This document shows, piece after piece, positions 50,528 to 56,003 of a stretch of DNA of 56,003 bases (positions are counted from its first letter, which is position 1; the number at the start of each line of letters is the position of its first letter). The stretch lies in contig JAKLKW010000007.1 of the NCBI GenBank assembly GCA_023150455.1, positions 1 through 56,003 on the forward strand. The letters are read 5' to 3'. The stretch is from Alphaproteobacteria bacterium (lineage in GTDB: Bacteria > Pseudomonadota > Alphaproteobacteria > JAEULC01). The notes below the pieces were generated by a model. That model saw only the letters and a program-made list of their open reading frames with translations. It was not told the origin of the DNA and did not search any database. Made by a program: the position numbers and the translations under genes.

Positions 50528-53491
50528 CTAGTCCCCGATCAGCACGAACCCGGCCCAGAACACGGGGTGCGCGATGTCGCGCACCTGGATCAGCTTGAGT
50601 TGCGCGCGGCGCGCGGCCTCGGCGCGGCTCAGGCCCTTGTTGGCGGCGAGCTCGGCGAACATGCCGGTCGTCAGCTGCGCGGTCTGCTCGGACGGCACCG
50701 GGTACGAGGCGGCATAGAGCGAGCGCGCGCCGGCGTAGAAGAACGCGCGCGTCAGTCCCGACAGGCTCTCGCCGCCGAGCTTGCCGTCGGGCGCGGCGGT
50801 GTTGCAGGCGCTCAGGATCACGAAATCGGCGTTGAGGCGCAGCGTCGCGATCTCGCTGGCGTCGAGCAGCCCGTCGTTCTCCGGCGCCGCCTTGACCGGC
50901 GGCGTGAAGGCGAGCGCGGGCTCGGTGTCGCAGACGAGGTCGCCGGGCAGGAGCCCGTGCGTGGCGAAGGCGATGACGCGGTACTGCGCCAGGTCGGTCC
51001 GGCGCACGCGCGCCTCGCTGGCGGCGTCGCCCAGCACGACGCTGTCGTTCGGTGCGCCCAGCGCGCGCGCCATGGCGCGCAGCTCGCCGGCGGTCTCCGG
51101 CAGCGGCTCGAGCTCGCGCAGCAGCTTCGCGATCGTCTCCTCGCGGTCGCGGCAGGTCGCGCCCAGCTGGCTGCGCGCGTTCTGGTTGCCGGGCGCGCCG
51201 TGGAACGACGGCGCGCCGAAACCGATGAACGGGCGCGCCGCCGAGCGCGCCTGGGCCGCGCCGCGCAGCGCGCGCAGCGCGTCGATCGACGGCACCACGC
51301 TCAGCGCGTGGCGCCGCACCAGCCATTCGGCGTCGGCGTAGCGCTTGGGCGCCGGCGGCTTGGCCACCAGCACCGCGGGCGGGATCGCCAGCAGCGGCCC
51401 GGCCGGCGCGAGGATGAGGTGCTTGACCCCGGCGAGGTCGTCCTCGAACGGGCCCAGCAGCGCGCGATAGAGCTTGTAGGACAGATCGAGGTCGAAATCG
51501 GTCTCGCCCGTCTTCGTCCAATCGAGCCCCCGGCGCAGCTCGCGCACGACCGTGTCGAGCGCGCGTTGCGACAGCGCCACCGCGTGTGCCTTGAGCCTGC
51601 CGTCGCGCAAAAGGAAGACGATCGTGCCCTGGTCGCTCGACAGCATCGTCACCAGCGCCTCGCCGGGCTTCATCAGCCGGGCGACCTCGGCGGTGCCGGC
51701 CGGCGCCGGCGACTGCAGCTGCGCGAAGGCCGGGAACTCGCGCGTCAGGCGCTGGTCGAGCCGCTCGACCGCGGCGCTGGTCTCGGCGATGCGCCGCTTG
51801 AGCTCGTCCTCGACCGCGGCGACCCGCGCGGCGGGCGGCTTCGACATCTCCGTCGCCAGGTCGCGGCGCAGCGTGTCGATCTGCTGGTAGCCGTCCTGCA
51901 GCTCGCGCGTGAGCGCGGTCAGCTCCGGCGTGCCGGCGGCGAGCCGCGCGGCCATCTGCCCGATCGCCTGGGCGGCGGCGCCGCCGCGCGGCACCTGGCT
52001 CGCCCGGAACGCCTCGTCGGTCAGGCTGCCGGCCGAGGCCGCGTCGGCGCGCGACTGGCGCAGCGCCGCCAGCGCGTAGCCCGCGAAATCGTTGGCATCG
52101 GCCTCGCCGCGGGCACGGCGGTCCCTGACCACGGTCTGCCCCATGCGGCGCCAGGCGGCGAGCGCCTGGTCGGGCCGGTTCGCCGCCTGCTCGATCTCGG
52201 CCGCCTGGGCAAAGGCCCGCGCCAGCGGGCGGCTGGGGCCGAACAGCGTCTCGCGCAGGTCGATCAGCTGGGTGTTGAGCCGGCGCGCCTCGTCGATGCG
52301 GTTGGCGCGGCGCGCGAGATCGGCCTGCAGCTCGATCGCCTCGGCGACCCACCAGTTGACCGAGCCGTAGGCGGCGCCGAAGTTCATGCGCGCCTCGCGC
52401 GCCGCGCGCTCGGCCCGCGCCAGGTCCCCGCTCTTGAGCGCGAGGCCCGCCTCGGCATAGAGGCTGTGCGCCAGCGCGTCGCGCGCCTCGCGCCGTTCGC
52501 GCCGGATCTGGATCGACTGGCCGACCAGCTTCAGCGCCTGGTCGTACTTGCCCTGCAGCTCGTTGAGGAAGCCGCGATAGACCAGCAGGCGCGGGTAATG
52601 GTCGGGATCGGGCGAGCGGCGCGTCAGCGGATCGGCGCGCACGAACAGCTTCTCCGCCTCGTCGAATCGCCGCTGGTTGGCGACGTTGAGCGCCAAGTGC
52701 CCGATCGTGTCGCCCAGCGCCGCGTTGTCGCGGCCGACCAGGCGCTCCTGCATCTCGAGCGCGCGCCGCCACGCATCCTCGGCGCGCGCGTAGTCGCGCA
52801 GGCTGTTGTAGCTGTTGCCGAGCTCGCGCAGCTTGTCGAGCTTGCCGACGTCCTGCAGGCCGATCAGCGCCATCGATCCGCCGACCTCGGCCTCGAGCTG
52901 CGCGATGCGCTGCTTCACGTCGCCGGCGTCGGCGGGGGCGCCCGGCGCCGGACGTTGCGCCGGCTGCTGCGGCTGGCGCGGCGGGCGCGCCGAGGGCGAC
53001 GGCCGCGCCGGCCGGTCTGCCGAGCCCTTGTCCTGGCGGCCCATCACCTCGCGCGCGAGGTCGAGCGCCGTCATGTGTCCGACCGCCAATTGCACGCGGT
53101 CGCCGCGCGCGGCCAGCGCGAAGCGCGGGAAGCCGTCGCCGCCCTGGCAGGTGCGCACCGCGCCGCGGAGGCCCGAAGGCATGCTGATCGGGCGGATCGG
53201 CCCGGTGCACGCGACACGCCCGAAGCCGCGCAGCAGGGCTTCGTCGCCCAGCAGCTCCTGCGGGTCCTTGGCCTGCGTCAGCACGGCGATGTCGGCGGCG
53301 GTGCTGGCCACGCCGGCGCAGAAGATGCCGTGGCGGTTGCCGGCGCCCGCCGTCAGCACGCAGTCCTCGCCGTTCAGGTTGCGGCCGAGCGGCTGGGGCT
53401 GCGGCGCCGGAGACTGGGCCTGGCCGGACGCGGACAGCAGCAGCGCGGCCGTACCGGCCGTCCAGGCCATGGCGACCCGGCGCAACGTCAT
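50528..53491 (-). CDS. Secreted TPR-CHAT domain protein (caspase-like peptidase)
   Basis: The 987-residue protein has a signal peptide (RRVAMAWTAGTAALLLSASGQA), a Cys-containing N-terminal domain, several TPR-type helical repeats at about 190-500, a coiled region and a C-terminal CHAT domain. The likely catalytic pair is H845 in IAFATHGLLPG and C896 in LSACNTAA. CHAT proteins are caspase-related peptidases, in several systems activated by a partner. Export to the periplasm or surface is less usual than a cytosolic place. GGAGGG before the ATG and the ATGA overlap with the small secreted gene decide the start. Substrate and trigger are unknown. Confidence 0.9.
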   Translation of the reverse strand: MTLRRVAMAWTAGTAALLLSASGQAQSPAPQPQPLGRNLNGEDCVLTAGAGNRHGIFCAGVASTAADIAVLTQAKDPQELLGDEALLRGFGRVACTGPIRPISMPSGLRGAVRTCQGGDGFPRFALAARGDRVQLAVGHMTALDLAREVMGRQDKGSADRPARPSPSARPPRQPQQPAQRPAPGAPADAGDVKQRIAQLEAEVGGSMALIGLQDVGKLDKLRELGNSYNSLRDYARAEDAWRRALEMQERLVGRDNAALGDTIGHLALNVANQRRFDEAEKLFVRADPLTRRSPDPDHYPRLLVYRGFLNELQGKYDQALKLVGQSIQIRRERREARDALAHSLYAEAGLALKSGDLARAERAAREARMNFGAAYGSVNWWVAEAIELQADLARRANRIDEARRLNTQLIDLRETLFGPSRPLARAFAQAAEIEQAANRPDQALAAWRRMGQTVVRDRRARGEADANDFAGYALAALRQSRADAASAGSLTDEAFRASQVPRGGAAAQAIGQMAARLAAGTPELTALTRELQDGYQQIDTLRRDLATEMSKPPAARVAAVEDELKRRIAETSAAVERLDQRLTREFPAFAQLQSPAPAGTAEVARLMKPGEALVTMLSSDQGTIVFLLRDGRLKAHAVALSQRALDTVVRELRRGLDWTKTGETDFDLDLSYKLYRALLGPFEDDLAGVKHLILAPAGPLLAIPPAVLVAKPPAPKRYADAEWLVRRHALSVVPSIDALRALRGAAQARSAARPFIGFGAPSFHGAPGNQNARSQLGATCRDREETIAKLLRELEPLPETAGELRAMARALGAPNDSVVLGDAASEARVRRTDLAQYRVIAFATHGLLPGDLVCDTEPALAFTPPVKAAPENDGLLDASEIATLRLNADFVILSACNTAAPDGKLGGESLSGLTRAFFYAGARSLYAASYPVPSEQTAQLTTGMFAELAANKGLSRAEAARRAQLKLIQVRDIAHPVFWAGFVLIGD

Positions 53492-54027
53492 TTGCCGCCC
53501 TCCTGATCGCGCAGGCGCAGCATCTCGAAGTCTACGTAGTTGAGCTCCATATGGATCTGGCTCCCGCGCACGCATCGCAGGAATGCGGAACGGTTTCCCT
53601 GGTCGACCTGCACCAGGACCTCGGTCTCTGTCTGTGACGTCGGTCGCACCGCGCCATAGCGCGCCAGGAACTCCTGGACCGCGTTCAAATGGGTCACGCA
53701 TTCGGGCATCGAGGCAAACACCACCGAGCGTGCGACGATTCCCGCCACCATCCGCGTGCGCGGCGTGACGACCGCATAGTAGTCGCGAAACAGGTAGAGC
53801 GGGTAGGACGGCTGGAACCGCTCGGCCGTCACGTTGCCGGGCAGCAGCGTGGCGCCGAGCGCCATGCGTTGGTCGAAGGGCTGGCCCAGCATGACGCCGA
53901 AATCGCCGCGGATCGGCTCTTGCGCGGCCGCAATGCCCCCGCCCGGCAGCCCGCCGGGCAGGCCCGTCAGCAGAACCAGGACCGCGAACCAGGCGCCGGG
54001 ACGGATCAATTGCGCGATCCGGCCCAT
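53488..54027 (-). CDS. Small secreted protein coupled to the CHAT gene
   Basis: I do not recognise the family. The 179-residue product has a signal peptide (PGAWFAVLVLLTGLPGGLPG, cleavage near IAAAQ) and a mature domain with RMVAGIVARSVVFASMPECV, HLNAVQEFLARYGAVRP and SAFLRCVRGSQIHMELNYVD, with two cysteines that could pair. Its stop overlaps the CHAT gene start as ATGA, so both are made together and probably act together outside the cytosol. It could be a regulator, inhibitor or substrate adaptor of the CHAT protein. The start at 54027 lies inside the end of hutG by 22 bases. Confidence 0.75.
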   Translation of the reverse strand: MGRIAQLIRPGAWFAVLVLLTGLPGGLPGGGIAAAQEPIRGDFGVMLGQPFDQRMALGATLLPGNVTAERFQPSYPLYLFRDYYAVVTPRTRMVAGIVARSVVFASMPECVTHLNAVQEFLARYGAVRPTSQTETEVLVQVDQGNRSAFLRCVRGSQIHMELNYVDFEMLRLRDQEGGK

Positions 54028-54806
54028 GCCAGCATCGTCTCCAAGAGGCGCCGCAGCACCGGGCGGACGCGCTGGGCGCGGTCCTCGCGGAAGGCCCAGG
54101 GCGGCGCCTCGTCCATGTAGACGCATTGCGCCATCTCGAGCTGGACCGCGTGCCGGGCCTCGGCCGGGCGGCCGAAATGCCGGGTGATGTAGCCGCCCTT
54201 GAAGCGGCCGTCGACCGCCGCGGTGAAGCCCGCGGCCCCGCGCACGATGTCGCCGAGGCGCCGGATCAGCGCCGGGTCGGCGCTGACACCGCCGCCGGTG
54301 CCGAGGTTGAGGTCGGGCAGCCGCCCCTCGAAGAAGCGCGGCACGCGGCTCAGGATCGAATGCGCGTCGAACAGCAGCGCGATGCCGTGACGGGCCTCGA
54401 GGCGCCGCAGCTCGGCGTCGAGCACGTCGTGGTAGGGCCGCCAGTAGCGCTCGACCCGGCGCGCCGTCTCGGCCGCGTCGGGCGCCCTGCCGTCGCGGTA
54501 GACCGGCTGCTTGTCGAAGCGCGAGGTCGGGCAGACCTCGGTGTTGTCGGCGCCGGGATAGAGCGACCGGTTCTCGGGGTCGCGGTTCAGGTCGACGACG
54601 TAGCGCGAATGCGTCGCCGCCAGCATGCCGGCGCCAAGCTCGCGCGCGAAATCGTAGAGGCGGTCGATATGCCAGTCCGTGTCCGGCACCTCGAGCGCCG
54701 CCGGCGTCATGCGCTCGGCCAGGTGCTCCGGGATATGCGTGCCGACATGCGGGGCGCTCACCAGGAGCGGCGTCGTGCCCGGCTCGAAGCGGAAGACCGG
54801 CGTCAT
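54006..54806 (-). CDS. hutG: N-formylglutamate amidohydrolase family protein
   Basis: The 266-residue protein shows the N-formylglutamate deformylase pattern: [35 protein letters not shown] with NRSLYPG, and [11 protein letters not shown]. It would release formate from N-formylglutamate, the last step of the five-step histidine breakdown pathway in the cytosol. Its ATG overlaps the hutI stop as ATGA, which supports both the start and the pathway. The other hut genes are not in the window and may lie to the right. Confidence 0.92.
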   Translation of the reverse strand: MTPVFRFEPGTTPLLVSAPHVGTHIPEHLAERMTPAALEVPDTDWHIDRLYDFARELGAGMLAATHSRYVVDLNRDPENRSLYPGADNTEVCPTSRFDKQPVYRDGRAPDAAETARRVERYWRPYHDVLDAELRRLEARHGIALLFDAHSILSRVPRFFEGRLPDLNLGTGGGVSADPALIRRLGDIVRGAAGFTAAVDGRFKGGYITRHFGRPAEARHAVQLEMAQCVYMDEAPPWAFREDRAQRVRPVLRRLLETMLAWAGSRN

Positions 54807-56003
54807 GCCGCCTGCCTCGTCTCCACCTTGGTGCCGGCGCGCACCACGCCGGCGCAAGGGTTGCCGCCCAGCCAATAGGCCAGCTCGGCCGGCCGCCCGA
54901 CGCGCCACAGCGCCAGGTCGGCGCGCTTGCCGACCTCGAGCGTGCCGCGATCGGCGAGGCCGAGCGCGCGCGCGGCGTTGCGCGTGACGCCGGCCAGCGC
55001 CTCGGCCGGCGTCAGCCGGAACAGGCTGCAGGCCAGGTTGAGCATCAGGAGCAGCGACAGGGCCGGCGATGAGCCGGGATTGCAGTCGCTGGCGATGGCG
55101 ATCGGCACGCCGTGCCGGCGCAGCGCCTCGACCGGCGGCAGCCTGGTCTCGCGCAGCACGAAGAAGGCGCCGGGCAGCAGGACGGCCACCGTGCCCGCCG
55201 CGGCCATGGCCGCCACGCCGGCCTCGCCGGTGTACTCGAGATGGTCGGCCGAGAGAGCCCGGTGCTTCGCCGCCAGCGCCGCGCCGCCCAGGTCGCTCAG
55301 CTGGTCGGCGTGCAGCTTGACGGGAACGCCCGCCCGCGTCGCCGCGCCGAAGACGCGCTCGGTCTCGGCCGGCGTGAAGGCGATCTTCTCGCAGAACACG
55401 TCGACCGCGTCGGCCAGCTTCTCGGAGGCGACGCGCGGCATCATCTCGTCGCAGACCAGGTCGACATAGGCGCCCTGGCGGCCGGCGAATTCCGGCGGCA
55501 GCGCATGCGCGCCGAGGAACGTGGTCACGACGTCGACCGGCAGCACGCGGCCGAGCCGCCGGGCGACGCGCAGCATCTTGACCTCGTTCTCGGTATCGAG
55601 GCCGTAGCCCGACTTGATCTCGACGGTGGTGACGCCTTCCTCCATCAGCCGGCCGAGGCGCCGGGCCGCGGCGGCGTACAGCGCGTCGTCGCCCGCGGCG
55701 CGCGTGGCCGTCACGGTCGAGCGGATGCCGCCGCCGCGCCGCGCGATCTCCTCGTAGCTCTCGCCCTTGAGCCGGCGTTCGAACTCCTCGGCCCGGTCGC
55801 CGCCGAAGACGAGGTGCGTGTGGCAGTCGATCAGCCCCGGCGTGACCCAGGCGCCGCCGCCGTCATAGACCGCACGGGTCGCGCGCTCGCCGCCCGGCGG
55901 CAGGTCGGCGCGCCGGCCGATCCAGGCGATGTGGCCGCCATGCCCCACGGCGATCGCGGCGTCGCGGATCGCGCCGTAGCCGTCGGGCTCGGCGCCCGGC
56001 GGG
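54803..56003 (-). CDS. hutI: Imidazolonepropionase, 5' end cut by window edge
   Basis: The visible part is a HutI amidohydrolase: [19 protein letters not shown] with the metal-binding [46 protein letters not shown] and [10 protein letters not shown]. It hydrolyses imidazolone-5-propionate to N-formimino-glutamate in histidine breakdown. A GTG at 55948 is the first visible start codon, but the frame stays open to the right edge and encodes [15 protein letters not shown], typical of the HutI N-terminal strand, so the true start lies beyond the window. It is translationally coupled to hutG. Confidence 0.93.
   Translation of the reverse strand, partial: PPGAEPDGYGAIRDAAIAVGHGGHIAWIGRRADLPPGGERATRAVYDGGGAWVTPGLIDCHTHLVFGGDRAEEFERRLKGESYEEIARRGGGIRSTVTATRAAGDDALYAAAARRLGRLMEEGVTTVEIKSGYGLDTENEVKMLRVARRLGRVLPVDVVTTFLGAHALPPEFAGRQGAYVDLVCDEMMPRVASEKLADAVDVFCEKIAFTPAETERVFGAATRAGVPVKLHADQLSDLGGAALAAKHRALSADHLEYTGEAGVAAMAAAGTVAVLLPGAFFVLRETRLPPVEALRRHGVPIAIASDCNPGSSPALSLLLMLNLACSLFRLTPAEALAGVTRNAARALGLADRGTLEVGKRADLALWRVGRPAELAYWLGGNPCAGVVRAGTKVETRQAA

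Noticed and set aside
50567..53506. Very long plus-strand open frame opposite the CHAT gene
   Set aside because: Antisense shadow caused by codon bias; the minus strand has signal peptide, TPR repeats and catalytic pair.

Overview
The window is a GC-rich, densely coded chromosomal segment, most likely from an alphaproteobacterium. Grounds for this are the GC bias with long antisense open frames, a TRAP transporter with an XRE-cupin regulator, a HutI-HutG (formylglutamate) type histidine pathway, a compact type II secretion operon and REP-like GC palindromes. Genus cannot be fixed from the sequence alone. No rRNA, tRNA, CRISPR array, transposase or replication origin was seen.

Layout. (1) 1-2.1 kb: two plus-strand genes for a TPR-like protein and a secreted IPT/PPC-type protein. 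(2) 2.4-12.3 kb: an uptake and catabolism module with a nitrilase-superfamily amidohydrolase, HyuB, HyuA and TRAP DctM in one minus-strand operon, an XRE-cupin regulator, TRAP DctP with an Old-Yellow-Enzyme-type reductase, and TRAP DctQ divergent from them. The transporter is split over three transcription units. Two of the intergenic regions share a TTCTTGAA motif that may be the regulator's operator. The likely substrate is a hydantoin- or oxoproline-like cyclic amide. (3) 12.7-25.3 kb: a type II secretion operon gspO-E-F-G-H-I-J-K-L-M-C/N with gspD at its end, coupled by ATGA or TGATG overlaps. GspF carries a Pro/Ala/Glu-rich insert of about 345 residues, and the GspG leader has been lengthened by an in-frame REP-like palindromic repeat. 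(4) 25.4-42.3 kb: a redox island. It holds a pentaheme cytochrome c and a soluble chemoreceptor on the plus strand, then on the minus strand a ten-heme cytochrome fused to an LVIVD-type beta-propeller, an outer-membrane barrel, a tandem GlcG/HbpS protein, a small secreted protein, an FHA-TM-ten-heme fusion, a membrane b-type cytochrome, and an FAD / double cyclic-nucleotide-binding / four-[4Fe-4S] fusion. (5) 42.4-56 kb: an MBL-fold hydrolase, an acetolactate-synthase-type ThDP enzyme, a beta-repeat membrane protein, a TrmA/RlmD-type RNA methyltransferase, a class I cytochrome c, an FAH-family enzyme, a CysN-CysC fusion without CysD, a secreted TPR-CHAT protein coupled to a small secreted partner, and HutG plus partial HutI.

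The main point of interest is the redox island. Read in order, its products form a plausible electron route from a cytosolic FAD/Fe-S protein, through a b-type membrane cytochrome and an inner-membrane-anchored ten-heme cytochrome, to an outer-membrane barrel and a second ten-heme cytochrome. The FHA and cyclic-nucleotide domains suggest control by phosphorylation and a second messenger. The adjacent type II secretion system could place the large cytochrome at the cell surface. The domains and heme motifs are read directly from the sequence; the electron route, its direction and the role of the secretion system are inference.
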